DNA of 64,000 bases from Epiperipatus broadwayi (GCA_028023455.1 JAQFVV010000050.1:1880411-1944410); one strand, 5' to 3'; shown: positions 1 through 11,174, counted from the stretch's first letter. A program made the numbers and translations. Notes: generated by a model from the letters alone, not told the origin.

Positions 1-540
1 GCTATGGAAATGAAAAAAATGAAAAATAATATTGAAGAAAGATGTATAAATAATTTTATGCCACAAAGCCCAGTATAACAGAAATCCCATCAACCGATCT
101 TGAATAACCCATGATAGTTGACACACAAACAATAAATCACGTAAGTAAACTGCTGAATCTATGAAACAATGGCAGAATTGAAATAGTTATTATAGCCATT
201 GGTGAATATATCTCTTAGTTGAAATTTCTTCAGGTTCCTTTACAATATTTAATTAATAATAAATTTATCAATAAGTCCACATGCTAAATAAAACTAATAA
301 ATACTCAGATGATGACGAGAAGAGAGTTTTTCTTACAAAGGCGTCAGATTTGTCAATGAAAAATCTTGGAATATTCTTAAAATATGTATATAGCAGATTA
401 ATTCATTGTTGATTGTGGTGAAACTAATCATTTTCCTTTTACCAATGTAGTTAAAGGTGTGCTTACTGTCATCTTACATATTCAAATTATATAAAACATC
501 AAATGATCACCATTTCTTAAGTTAGCACATAACTGTTATT
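1..540. other. Anonymous AT-rich sequence
   Basis: I see no coding signal, RNA gene or recognisable repeat here. Open frames are short and have no recognisable protein character. Confidence 0.6.
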
Positions 541-826
541 AACACAGGCAAAACTCTCCACATAGTAGTGTCACTCAATGCCAACCAGAGTAATCAATGG
601 ATGCCAGAAGTCTTGTGCATAAAATCCTATTCTAGTGCCTACTCATCCAATATCCCCAGACTAGTTTCTGGCTTGTGGCCTTCGTCAGTGAAACTAGTCT
701 GGGGATATTGGATGAGTAGGCACTAGATAGGGATTTTATGGCACATTCCTTCTGGCATCCATTGATTACTCTGGTTGGTACTGAATGGCACTACTGTATG
801 GAGAGTTTTGCCTATGTTTCAAATTA
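541..826. repeat. Family A foldback repeat (inverted pair)
   Basis: The two halves are inverted copies of one sequence. The left arm opens with a CAAAACTCTCC motif that returns at the far end as GGAGAGTTTTG, and the CTCATCCAATATCCCCAGAC block near 643 is matched inverted near 694-712. The left arm carries, on the minus strand, a hammerhead-like core (CTGACGA at 688-682, then GGCC/GCC stem, then GAAACTAGTC). The right arm begins exactly at GAAAC near 690, so the palindrome axis cuts through the ribozyme core. At least eight more loci in this window carry the same family. Confidence 0.85.
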
Positions 827-1496
827 TATACTGAGTATTAGGATTTTATAAAGCTAAGTATGGATTAAGAAGAGTAAAATAAATATCACTGATAGAGAAG
901 ACCTTAAGACCCTTAGGCAACATTCTTAAATTATCATATATATTGCTCAGGAGTTTGTAGAATATATGAGTACCAAACTATCACAACTGGAATTTATCAA
1001 AGAACCATATGCTCCAATGTCAGACCCTCTACCATGCATTACATCATGCAGGGAAAAAATAATGAAATGATATTATTGTTTGATAGTTCATAAGTAGTTC
1101 AAGAACTAGAAGTACCAGATATGGAATCAATATGTAGATCATATGTTCCAGAACCTGACACTCTACTACCAAACTAAACGATGCAAGGTTTTAGATTATA
1201 CGGAAAGAAGATGGTAATAATAGAAACAGTACCTGATTTTGATTATATTCATGAAGACATAAAAATCTCAAATAATTTTCACATTCAAGCAATTGGTGGA
1301 TTGCCATTCTAACAGCTTCCAAATTCTCATCATATGCAAATCTTTCATAATGAAATTCAGAATTCAAAATATGTTATCCTTGTAATTCTTTACAGGTTGG
1401 AAGTCATAACCAGAAATAAATGAATATATTTTTGGAAGTAATATAATTTTCTACTTCTTTTCCTATGTATTGATTTCTATTATAACATATCATACC
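827..1496. other. Anonymous AT-rich sequence
   Basis: No gene, RNA or repeat could be supported. All frames are interrupted. Confidence 0.55.
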
Positions 1497-1672
1497 ATTT
1501 ACACCTTTTTAGACACTTTATCAATGCTTTTATTTGTATTAAACTAACAGTTTTGATTGTCCTGCAGTCATCATCAGAGCTACAAGAGCTGTGATGATGA
1601 CTGCAGGACAGTAAACTGTTAGTTTAATACAAATAAAAGTATTGATAAAGTGTCTAAAAAGGTGTAAATGTT
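1497..1672. repeat. Family D near-perfect palindrome
   Basis: This is a long inverted repeat of about 85 bp per arm: CATTTACACC at the left end pairs with GGTGTAAATG at the right end, and the arms match almost base for base around a short centre at about 1583-1592. On the minus strand of the left arm the order is CTGATGA (core), a stem-loop GACTG..CAATC with one mismatch, then AAAACTGTTAG where an intact copy would have GAAAC. A second copy at 7771-7803 keeps GAAAC. The palindrome axis lies just 5' of CTGATGA, as in family A. Confidence 0.85.
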
Positions 1673-3239
1673 ATGAATATATTTTTGGTTTGATTTAGTA
1701 CTCAACTCTTACGATAGCTAAGATTTCTAAGAATATTTTGAACAATAAGGAAAACAAATTCATACTAGAGCTAATTAAGCCAGAATTATCCACTTGGTGA
1801 AGATACCATCTATTCTCAGATCATTACACAAGTATTTGACATTATTATTAACATTGCTAGCCAGGGAGAAAATGTTCCTGCAGGAAATGAACAGTTGAGG
1901 GTGTTAAATTATATAGTTACTGATTTTGAGTCAGATTTATACAACTGTTCACAAAGTTTGTCTTGGGTTCAAAATAATAGAATATTTTTCAATTCCATGC
2001 ATTCAGCTTCAATAAGCTTTAAAGTCCAAGCTCATTGATAAAGGCCAAAATTAGAATCTGATCTGGTGATAAGAATTCAAGTGCACAATCATCCAATATT
2101 GGTTTATCATATGTTAATAATTCAATGATTTTTTTTTTACATAAATAGGATATTTATCCAAACATATACATTATAATCAAAATTCTGGATTGTGACAAAT
2201 TGAATGGCCATCCTGAGTGGTCAATTTTCATTATGGCAATAGGTAATGATTATCTTAGACCATCATATTAGTATATCATCTAATTTATTAGGAATGATGT
2301 AATGCTAGAAAAAGTTATTAGTCATTAAAAAAGCAGGTAACCAGCACCAAATAGATAGACTCCCTCACTGCAGCAATGAATGTGCCATGAAGAACATGAA
2401 AAGCCAATCAGTTGAGTCATAATGCCAAGATATGTATATTATCGCAAAATATGCCAAATATCAGAATTATGTAATTTTACTTAATATTAATAAATAAAGA
2501 AGAAGTGAAGAATAATGCTATTAATATTTTAAGTGTTAATTTTTAGCATTTATCAATAAAATATAATAAGCAAAATTAATGAGACAAAAAGTAAAAACAG
2601 AAAAGCAAAAATTCTGTTTGTAAATTCAATGTATAAATCAACGATAAAAATTTCAAGTGTAAAGTGATGTGTAAAAGCAGAAAGTAACTGAAAGAAAACT
2701 GATTGGTTATAAAATGTGCTGACATGAAAAAGTTTTTTGACACTTCATGTGGGTCAGTGCTGCAAAATTAAGGCATTAAACTTTTATTTTAGAACTAGGA
2801 CAAGAACACTATCATCAATTTGTGTTTCTTTCTCAAACGCTTTATTAATTCCGATTAAAATATAGTTATCTATCCATTTATTAATTAACATATGATAGCA
2901 TGTTTTGGATGGATTGTTAGCCAGCTTCTTGAAGTAAAAAGTGTTGTGGAAATTTTTATTAGATCCAGATCTGAACTCTAGATCATATGCGTGGCAGCCA
3001 GGTAAAACTTCATCATTTGGTCCTATAAATGGATTAATGATTATAAATATCTATTTAATTGTAAATTATTAAATACTTTTAACCTTAGGCAGTTACTTTA
3101 AACCTCATTATGTGAATTATTCTCATCATCATGCTTGATGTATGGTTAAGACTTCTCTCTCAAACATACTATTATCATTTTGAGATTTTTTTCAATCATT
3201 TACTTGAAGTGTATTTAAACTTTTTAAATATTCACCTGT
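1673..3239. other. Anonymous AT-rich sequence
   Basis: No coding region or clear repeat. A weak family-A-like core (TGATAAAGGCCAAAATTAGAA near 2036-2056) is too decayed to count. Confidence 0.5.
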
Positions 3240-3425
3240 CATTAGTAACACATAGGTTAGTAAATGGAACAATGTTTCGAGTAATATTCTTCTCTCTTCT
3301 TCAGGTGTTTATGCTCAGATCAGTGACAGTACTAATGTGGGAATCAAACCTAGGATGTTTAGATTTGTGAGTATTAAAATTAAGATGATACTCTAACCAA
3401 CTAGACTATTCTTTTAATGACAGCA
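3240..3425 (-). repeat. Family F tRNA-headed repeat with hammerhead-like tail
   Basis: On the minus strand the unit starts near 3415 with a tRNA-like A-box region (AGTTGGTTAGAGTATCAT) and a T-loop/B-box (AGGTTTGATTCCC near 3343-3355). About 40 nt further on is CTGAAGA (3304-3298), a GAG/CTC stem (3296-3294 with 3281-3279), and GAAAC (3278-3274) followed by ATTGTT. That order matches the hammerhead core CUGANGA-stem II-GAAA. Related copies lie at 14.5-14.9 and 20.7-21.1 kb. A pol III-type promoter in the head is an inference from the tRNA-like boxes. Confidence 0.6.
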
Positions 3426-3894
3426 ATCAGTAAAAATGTTAGATGCTTATCCTTGAGGGTTCTCTTCACTTCATCTTAAAAGCAAAGTGGGTGAGTGTTT
3501 TCCAAACATGGGTTACCATACTAGGTTGATATATGGGGTTTATTTGTTATCGTCATGTGAGAAGCTTATATATATATATATATAATTTCCTCATGGAGAG
3601 CACTGAGTGACAATAAGTATGGAGAGTTAAGCATAAGAAATGGTAATCATGTGATGTTTATTGGCTTAATTACAATCAAAACACCAGAGCAAAATAAAAG
3701 AAGTGATATATATATATATGTGACACCTTTGAAAAAAATATTATTGAATTTTTAAAGGAAGATAGTGTTTAATCAAAAATTGTTAAGTGCTTTAAATATT
3801 GCAACAACAACAAAAAATGAAAATGTACTGGGAGATTATTAAAAGTTAGTTTCACTCTTAAATTAATATATATATACATAGTGAATGGGAAAAA
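3426..3894. other. AT-rich spacer with short (TA)n tracts
   Basis: It contains short TA runs near 3571-3585 and 3709-3718. Nothing else could be recognised. Confidence 0.5.
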
Positions 3895-4160
3895 ATACTT
3901 TAATTACGTATATAATAACTGAAACACAGGCTTATTATATACTTGTGTCTATATATGTAATATAGGGTATATGAGCACAGACTTTCAGATGACCCATCAC
4001 TCTCCACTCTATCTAATAACACTGATACACTCAAGCACATATATGCTGAAAAGATAAATAATCACCAATATACATATTTCATGCTAAACCAGCAATCATC
4101 AGTTGGTCCAGATTATTAGATAGAGTGAAGAGTGATGGGTCATCTGAAAGTCTTTAATTA
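3895..4160. repeat. Family B foldback repeat
   Basis: GACTTTCAGATGACCCATCA near 3980 recurs inverted as TGATGGGTCATCTGAAAGTC near 4134, so the ends form a long stem. The interior holds the minus-strand hammerhead-like unit listed separately. The outer arms match the tRNA-like end of family B seen better at 18.6-18.77 kb. Confidence 0.75.
4064..4107 (-). ncRNA. Hammerhead ribozyme-like motif (family B)
   Basis: On the minus strand, ACCAA (4107-4103) is followed by CTGATGA (4102-4096), then stem II TGCT/AGCA closed by a GGTTT loop with a T-T mismatch next to the core, then GAAA (4080-4077). After this, ATA-TG-TAT can form a 3-bp stem III, A69 is the residue before the predicted cleavage point, and TTGGT (4068-4064) pairs perfectly with ACCAA as stem I. 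All invariant core residues of the type I hammerhead are present. Self-cleavage is not shown; the mismatch at the base of stem II could weaken it. Confidence 0.6.
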
Positions 4161-4904
4161 CTTATATAATTTTTAGCATTTTTTAATACCCATATTAAGA
4201 TACTTTATTATAAATAAAGAATGTAGTAGTTTTGCTCATCAGAAGTTCTTCAGAAATTTGAATACTGGTTATGACAGAGTGCCGGCTGCAGTCTATGGAC
4301 CTCGGGCTGCCTCTTTGTACCAAGTCATTCAGGAATAAAATGTGCAAATGGTTTATTGCTTGGGAGTTCATAAAAAGGATAAGGATTAAAAATAATCTCC
4401 AGAGTTTATATACTGCATCCAACTACCCAAAAAATACTTTGTTATAATAAACTCTTAATCGATATTTAAATACATTTTCAAAACAGTAAAATCATTTTAA
4501 TTCATTTTTTTTAAATTAGTAAAAAAAATAAAAATCAAGTTTGATTAAATCAAAATAAATATGCTTTTTAAAAATTTAAATTGATTTCAGAAATTGACTA
4601 AAATGGAACAGACTTATTCTCTAATTATTTTAAGTCTTAAAAAAAAAAAAATATATAACAGAAAAACAAAAAACAGGTGTTCGAATTAAAATTTATTTTC
4701 ATTTTTAACCAATAGAGGGCAGAAAGTAGTTTTCAATTTTCAGAACACGTGATCACATTATAAATACATATCAATAGCAAAATGAAATGAATTTTTAGAA
4801 AGTAAAATATATATAATAAAATTTCTTTACAAAATATTTATATATGCCAATTTACGATTTTAATAATTATACAAGAATAAATGTATACAATAATTTATAC
4901 CATC
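4161..4904. other. Anonymous AT-rich sequence
   Basis: Very AT-rich with several A/T homopolymer runs. I see no gene or repeat. Confidence 0.5.
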
Positions 4905-6116
4905 AGTCAACATGTTCAGTTAGGATCGATTTTCTGCAAGCAAAAGGCCTTTCCAAGTTTAATCCAATTTCTCAGACCTTTAGCCTCTCTTCTCCGGATC
5001 AAAACAACAAACTTCTTTATTTCATCAATCTATTTCAAATGTGAACGTATTCTAAGTCTTTTATAATCTTTTAGTTATCAATTTAAAATTTTAACTACCC
5101 ACCTAGCTTTATCTTTTTCAGCAATATGTTCAGGCCAACTCCATTTCAATCTTTTAATTCTTTAAAAAATAACAATATCTGTTTGTTCTGCGAACCAAGT
5201 ATTTTACGTTTTTATTTCTTCTTACCTCTCTCTGTATTTTGTCGAATGGACTGAAGTTTTTGAATTCTTGTTCCGGTTGAGTATCAAAGTTTCAGATCCA
5301 GAAGTAAGAACTGGTAAATTGCATCTATTGGAAACATTCCTTTTCAAATGTAGAGTTATATTATATTTTATACATATATCTAATATATAAATTATTACTA
5401 ATAAAATTACTCCATCCAAGTTCAATTCTATGAATAATTTATCCATTATATGTTCCTATCTGTAAATAATCCGATCAAAATATTAACTCCTAATTTATAA
5501 TTATCAATCTGTTTTCTTCTGAAAAAAATACATTGAACGTTACATTAGCATTTATGTTTTATTTTCTTCTGATAACTCTTGCAATATTTCCTGAAGTTCT
5601 AATGTATTACATGTAAAAGCAACCATTTTTTTTACCTTCTTAGATTTCCATTTTAATCCACCAAATATTTCTTATAAGGATGCTGTGAGAAGTTTTGAAT
5701 ATATAGGATCACTTTGTCATACACCCTTCTCACTTCTATTCTTGTTAGTATCAACATGTAATTTAATCACTGCTACTGCATGTTAATAGATATTCTTTAG
5801 AATATGACATTATCCTGGTTCAGCTTCTGGTAATCCAATGCTTTAATTATTGTAAAAAGGCTTATACCCTCAAACACTTTTTTCATAATCTGCAATTTAT
5901 TGATCTATTTTATAAGTTCTCTCATTGACCAACTCATATAAAACCATGTTAAATCCAGAATGCTCTGTTGGTTGATGAACATCCAAAATCTGCTGTAGAT
6001 TAATTACAGTTGTCTTTTAAAGATTTGTATAAAATTGGTGGACTAATAGATCTATAATTTTTAACATCTTTTTTTCATCTTTTTTTAATATAGTAATATT
6101 ACTTCTGCATTTTTAT
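4905..6116 (-). pseudogene. Decayed RTE-like LINE, reverse transcriptase to C-terminus
   Basis: Read on the minus strand through several frameshifts and stops, this stretch shows the order of blocks of an animal endonuclease/reverse-transcriptase LINE. The first block, near 5950, resembles LDEHQPTEHSGF (I read DVHQPTEHSGF). Next comes a VDYEKAF-like block (ADYEKSV), then IKLHVDTNK, where the family has a GVRQGD block after it. A better preserved block at 5222-5446 reads LHLKRNVSNRC and LPVLTSGSETL, where intact LINEs have a VLPVLTYGSETW-type motif. The C-terminal tail is at 4905-5060. The RT catalytic FADD box is not legible. This is a dead copy, and the same lineage supplies the C-terminal fragments at 21.6, 31.6, 38.3, 41.9 and 42.3 kb. 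It continues at 6554-6665 beyond an inserted family B element. Confidence 0.7.
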
Positions 6117-6129
6117 GATCATTTGGTAT
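6117..6129 (+). repeat. Target-site duplication, left copy
   Basis: GATCATTTGGTAT occurs here and again at 6541-6553, directly flanking a family B element inserted in the LINE. The LINE reading resumes after the second copy. Confidence 0.75.
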
Positions 6130-6540
6130 TAATACATTGTACAGGCTTAACACCTGCATTTATATATGTAATATATGCGGGATTTGAACTCAGAATGACA
6201 AAACATCAACATGGGTATGATAACAACCTTGGCACTAATGTGAGCTTTGAACATTCCATCATCAGATTTTCAATGAAATGGAAGGCTGAAGAGTTGTGGG
6301 TTGGAGTAGTTTGAAGCCTGTCCATTAAAGTATGAAGATTGGCTATCTTAATATAAAACTGAGTACTGATTGTATATGTGTGTGGAGATGGTAATCTGGA
6401 CCAACTGATGAGTGCTGGTTTAGCACAAAATACATATATTGGTGATTATTTATCTTTGCAACATGTGTGTGATCAGGTGGGTCAGCAATATAAGATGGAA
6501 CTGAAAGTTGTGGGTCGTGTGAAAGTCTGAGTTCAAATTT
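6130..6540 (+). mobile_element. Family B element, inserted in a LINE
   Basis: This unit is bounded by a 13-bp target-site duplication and interrupts the RTE-like LINE, so it is a genuine insertion. The left end (TACAGGCTTAACACCTGC, then GCGGGATTTGAACTC) is an inverted match of the family's tRNA-like end. The rest reads on the plus strand as the body: CTTTGAACATTCCATCATC, a hammerhead-like motif at 6400-6443, the GTGGGTCGTGTGAAAGTCTG block, and a B-box-like GAGTTCAAATTTC at the right end. It has no ORF. A non-autonomous retroposon fits best. The inverted left end repeats the foldback pattern of the other copies. Confidence 0.75.
6400..6443 (+). ncRNA. Hammerhead ribozyme-like motif (family B)
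   Basis: ACCAA (6400-6404), CTGATGA (6405-6411), a perfect 5-bp stem II GTGCT/AGCAC with a G-C pair at the core, then AAAA where GAAA is expected (first G changed to A). Next, ATA-CA-TAT can form stem III, A precedes the predicted cleavage point, and TTGGT pairs with ACCAA. All stems are intact, and the single core change (G12 to A) would be expected to inactivate it. The G is present in the copy at 4064-4107. Confidence 0.55.
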
Positions 6541-6665
6541 CGATCATTTGGTATATAACTTTGCCAAGTACTTTTCTATTTCTTTGCATGTTTCTTTTTA
6601 AAAGCTGATAATAATTTGATCATTTTATGGAGTTTTTCTCTTCATCCAAGATTAAATTGTATATC
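6541..6665 (-). pseudogene. Upstream continuation of the RTE-like LINE, with second TSD copy
   Basis: The second copy of GATCATTTGGTAT is at 6541-6553. Minus-strand reading from about 6660 (KKRNMQRNRKVLGKVIYQMI-like) runs into the LINE interrupted at 6116. The reading is weak and degenerate. Confidence 0.45.
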
Positions 6666-6773
6666 ATATCGCTATTTAAAATACTTGAAAATTCAAAAGA
6701 TAGAGTAAAATGTTTACACTATAAAGGAAGGATTAATAATATTAGAAATAAACTACAACTTAGCACTGCTTTT

Positions 6774-6880
6774 GACTAGACAGGTCATATTCATAGAACT
6801 AAATAAAGATAAATCTGACATTATCTAGTGATTGACCTGTCTGGTTGGAAACAGTGCTAAGCTGTACTTTAATTGTAATG
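6774..6880. repeat. Imperfect inverted repeat
   Basis: CTTAGCACTG..GACAGGTCA in the left arm (about 6778-6806) matches TGACCTGTC..CAGTGCTAAG in the right arm (about 6834-6860), with a loop of about 30 nt. The right arm contains GGAAACAGTGC, but no convincing CTGANGA precedes it. It is not assigned to a family. Confidence 0.6.
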
Positions 6881-7139
6881 TTATTGCCTTTTCCTTTATA
6901 ATGAACTACTCCTATTTATTGACTTACAAAATAATAAGAAAAGTTTTGAGTAAAATGTTTTGTTTTTTATTGCTATGAACTTTTATATAGGACCCCCAAC
7001 ACACACACACATTTCATGGTATCATTTCTCCTTTTAGTAATGGTTCCATCATTTTTATTGTGGGAACAACTTTCCTTCCAATACTAACATGTTTTAAAGT
7101 TAAACCATTAAGCATCACATGATCACATTTCCTATACTA

Positions 7140-7275
7140 GCACAATTGTTGATAAACAGAGCAAAACTCTCCATACAGTATTGCCACCTGTGCTAACAAC
7201 CTTCTGGCATCCATTGATTACTCTGTTTAGCACAGGTGGCAATACTGTATGGAGAGTTTTGCTCTGTTTATGTTT
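7140..7275. repeat. Family A terminal hairpin
   Basis: An almost perfect stem of about 42 bp (AACAGAGCAAAACTCTCCAT at 7155 against ATGGAGAGTTTTGCTCTGTT at 7249) encloses a loop of about 35 nt that still reads TTCTGGCATCCATTGATTAC, as in family A. The ribozyme part of the family is absent. Confidence 0.8.
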
Positions 7276-9244
7276 TAAAGTCCTGAAACTTTTATTATTT
7301 TCTATAGCTTTCTTTGGTAATTTAGAATTATATTTTCTTATATTGTTATTTATTTATTTATTTTTTAATCACTTATAAAAGTGTGGATATTCAATCTTCG
7401 GAACAGATTATAGGAAATTTATTGGTAAAATACTGCTTTTTGTTACCAACTATATTTTAGCATTTGTCAATAATATATCACTTATCTTCTAACAATTTTT
7501 GCCAAGTTTGAATTATCTTTCAAATGATTTGGAAGTCTTATTTTAAATTAAGTGAAGTGTTGTCCAAGGTTATCAATATCAAATGTTAATACTATCGTTC
7601 TTAATAACGTTGGCTATTCTAATTTTACAGTAGCACATATGCATTTCACGAATTGAAGACTACTTTCTGTGTGACTCTGAAACCTTATAATATTCAAATA
7701 TATAATATTGAATTTCAAAAATCTCACACATTTCACTTTTCTGCAAAAATTTTTTTTATTATTGATTACAGTTTCGATTGCACCATGCAGTCTTCATCAG
7801 ATCTACAAAATATATTGTCTATTAATTGAAATATAATATAATTCTGTTGTCTCTTCATTTGGAGCATTCATGTGCATTTTCATTAACATTTGTTTTTATA
7901 TTTAGATGGTTATTTGTGAGTATGTCTATGAAATCATTTTAAAATAACCCATATTCAAAAGTAACTTCCTGTTTTTTCTTCATAATAGACAGGTGAAGTT
8001 AATAATTTAAATTTATATCATTCTCTCCCATATTAATTAAATCGAAAGTTAATTTACACTATCTTGCATAATTTAAAGAAATAATAAATAGATCAGACAA
8101 TAGCTTGAATAGATAGCAGACATTTTTAAAAAAGCAGAGTAATACTAAAGTAAATCTGATGTCTCTAGGCTAGTTAGGGATAGGAAATAAAAAAGTGTTT
8201 GGAATAAGAACAAAGTTAAAACTGAGAAATAAGTAATGAAAATAATTGTAATCATGAAGAAGAAAATCAATCTTTGGTCTTGCACTGTTTGTAAATGTAT
8301 TTTTAAATTTCTGTGCACTCACCCACCTATAATTTTAATGAGTGTAAGTCACTGTCTAAAATTTTCTTTGTAACGAATTATATTCTATTATTGTTTAATA
8401 AATGTATATATAGAATTGTTAAAGAAGGAAAAGTGAGTCTGTGACTGAATCCCTTGCCGGTAAGAGAAGCTTATTTGAAGTCAAATAACGTCCATTTGAT
8501 AATTCAAAAGTTTTACGTTTTCAAGTTATGATGTGATTTACTTCAGCTGCAGTATAAATGGGAATAAAATAATGTTCCATTAGAAGAACAAAAATCTCTT
8601 GTTCTGGTTTAAATATGTGTTTTACTTCCTTTTTAAAAATAATAATGGGGTCAAATATGTACTCATCAGCTTTGCCAAATACTGAAATTGTTATTTCGAT
8701 AAACATTAAGTATGTTTCCCAAACAAAGCTCAGAATGGTTTTCAAATTCATAATGAGAAAGAAATTTATCTATGCATCGGAACACTGAAAAATCTGTAAA
8801 CATTCCACCATAAAATTAAAAGCTATTGCATATTACACATTCACATATACATTCAAATCTTTAAAAAAATTGAAATAGAAAAATTAAACCTACGAAAATG
8901 TATCGCCTTGCTAAAGTCATGAGAATTCATAAGTGATAGAATGCTCTGAGGATGATGGTTGATTTGAGAGATACATGCACATATTTTTGTTAAATACTGT
9001 TACATATATTGGATGCATACTTTCAAAGTCATGATTAGCTATGCATTTATATGTGACTAATATTAAACTAATATTTAAGCTGTCGGTTTGGTTATAGCAT
9101 GAGTTTCATAAGGATGTGTGATCTACAATTGTAAAACGTATCCAGAGATAGAATGATCTGTGAAGTAGGTTTTGGTGTAATTTAGAAATTAATGTCTACA
9201 TTGTTATGCAAAATAAATATTTAAAAAAAACCATGTATTTTATA
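7276..9244. other. Anonymous AT-rich sequence
   Basis: Apart from the family D motif at 7771-7803, no gene or clear repeat was found. The longest open frame (8521-8751, minus) shows no recognisable domain. Confidence 0.5.
7771..7803 (-). ncRNA. Hammerhead ribozyme-like motif (family D)
   Basis: On the minus strand: GAT, CTGATGA (7800-7794), a stem II pairing GACTGCA with TGCAATC over six of seven positions around a TGG loop, GAAAC (7775-7771), TGTA, then ATC, which can pair with the leading GAT as a minimal stem I. Stem III would be only two base pairs (AC with GT), as in minimal hammerheads that act as dimers. A related palindromic copy is at 1497-1672. Stem I is short and unsupported by other copies, so this call is weaker than family A or B. 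Confidence 0.4.
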
Positions 9245-9460
9245 TATATGTCAAAGCAGTGGGGAGCGAACCTAGGCTGGCTGCTTGGAAGACAGCTATG
9301 CTAACCATTAGGCATCAACGCTTGACAAAAACACATTTTTTTCTTCTCATGTGTCATAGCATCAGCTGGGAAGCGAACCCACTAACCCAGAACAACTGCT
9401 TGTAAAGCAGCTGTTGCTGACCTCTCGACCACCAATACTTGACAAAAACATGTATTTTAT
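9245..9460 (-). repeat. Pair of tRNA-like SINE heads in tandem
   Basis: Two related minus-strand units each start after TTTTTGTCAAG. The first (about 9440-9360) has a D-arm-like TGGTCGAGAGG, an anticodon-like arm with loop TTTACAA, a long variable region and a T-arm GGG-TTCGCTT-CCC. The second (about 9320-9250) has TGCCTAATGGTTAGC, an anticodon-like loop CTTCCAA and GGTTCGCTCCCC. A third copy of the first unit is at 45855-45980. No complete acceptor stem can be drawn, so these are tRNA-derived repeats rather than tRNA genes. Confidence 0.55.
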
Positions 9461-11174
9461 TATATAATGACAAATTTGCAAGGTTTTTATTTTTTTTTTC
9501 ATTTCAGCACATACTAGTAATGAGTCAATCGCTTCGATATAGCAACCTGAGTTGCAATTTATTTTGGCCATAAATTTATTTTTTAATACTTCATTCTTTA
9601 ATAATTTCTACATCATCAATAAAAATAATTCATTTTTATTTTATAAGTGTAATAAAAGCAAATTTGTAACGTCTTTAAATTTGTTTTTGTATTTCAACAC
9701 ATTACTTGACTTCTTATAACCTTATTTGCATGCTTCAAGCAGCAGCTCATATTCAGCCTATGCTAGTACTATTTATTGGCTTTGAGTAATCCACGCCACA
9801 TAGTATAATGCTATAAAATCTCAATATTCTGGCGAAACAATTCTGACTTTTGCCTTCATCACTGAAATCTAGAATTCAAAATTGGAACTAAAGCATTTAT
9901 TGTATCTAACATTAATATTTTATTTCTTTACATTATTCAAGCTTATAACTTGAGATTAACTAATACTAATATTTTATTTTTTTGCATTATTGAAGCATAT
10001 AACTTGAAATTTAAAAAAAACATATTCTAAGATTTCACACCAAGGTTTTCACTTTCATAATAATATAGATCTGATTAAGATATGTTACTATATACTTAAG
10101 AGACATAGGTTGAATCTATTTTTCACTGACAAAGGCCAGAAGCCAATCAATGTGAAATGTTTTTTTTTTTTTATCAAACTATGTCAAATGTTACCCATTA
10201 ACTATTTATGCTTACAATAGGTGGCGCTACAGCAGAATTAGAATAAATTCCACTAACATCTTACAACAGTATATTGCATTAAGCCTTTTTTGTAATGGGA
10301 TCATAAATGTTGAAGAAAAATCTGCAGTCTATTTGTATGACTAAGGAGTTTAACAAGAAATTAATTCACTCAAATGGTCTAGTAATTAATGAATTTATCA
10401 TAAAAATAAATACGATGAACAAAACCAATTCTTAGGAAAGAAGTTAGCAGATCAAGTCAAATTAACACCATTACCCCACCCCACACCACACCAAAAATAA
10501 GATTTTAGGCAAATTCCACATAGAAAAGAATAATCAAATCGAAACATTTATTTACTTTTAAAAAAACGTTTAAAAAAAATTATTGGAAAAGTAATTTCTA
10601 CAATACAAATAGAGATATTTTTTTCTTTTCTTTTTTCTAAGACAAAAAATAAAAAGCTATATAAAAATAATAAAATATTAGAAATTTGAAGTTAATGTTT
10701 ACACAGATCTTTTTTTATCGTTTGTTGCTTGAATAACTTCTTGAAAGTAAATTACTAAATATTTTTAATTAATTTTAAATTTTTTAATAAGTAGCAACCC
10801 AATTTTAAGGTAGTTTACAATTTAATACTGTGGTTTTATATATATTCAATTTTAAATTTTTTTGGATCGGAACACGGACTATCTCAGTTCAAAAAAAAAT
10901 AGGCCTGAATATTTACGTGTTAAATACTTCTATCTCATCTCTTTTTTTTTTGGGGGGGGGGAGGGGGGATGTAATACACAGTGAGAAAGAGTGGTCTGAG
11001 TTTCTACACTAATAGGTGGGTGTCACATAGACTGATTGAAATGAGAAAAGCAAAACAAAAAATTTGAAAATATGGTCAATCTGTTAAATTTTCCCCCCTT
11101 TTTTGAAAATATTATTATTAACAACTTTATGATAATATATATGTTGTGTTTTTTATTCATGCATATACAACAAT
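9461..11174. other. Anonymous AT-rich sequence with a G-run
   Basis: No gene found. A run of eleven T, ten G, A and seven G lies at about 10940-10969. A weak family-A-like core on the minus strand near 9840-9865 (GTGATGAAGGCAAAAGTC) is probably an ancient relative. Confidence 0.5.

Noticed and set aside
6774-6880. Hammerhead in the inverted repeat with GGAAACAGTGC
   Set aside because: No CTGANGA at a workable distance, and stem II cannot be formed.
9360-9445. A functional tRNA gene (anticodon-like TAC loop)
   Set aside because: T-arm and anticodon-like arm are visible but no acceptor stem pairs, and a near-copy with shared flanks exists at 45855-45980, so it is a SINE head.
10130-10170. A plus-strand family-A-like core (CTGACAAAGGCCAGAAGCC)
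   Set aside because: The GAAAC block and both stem I strands are missing, so it is at best a very old relic.
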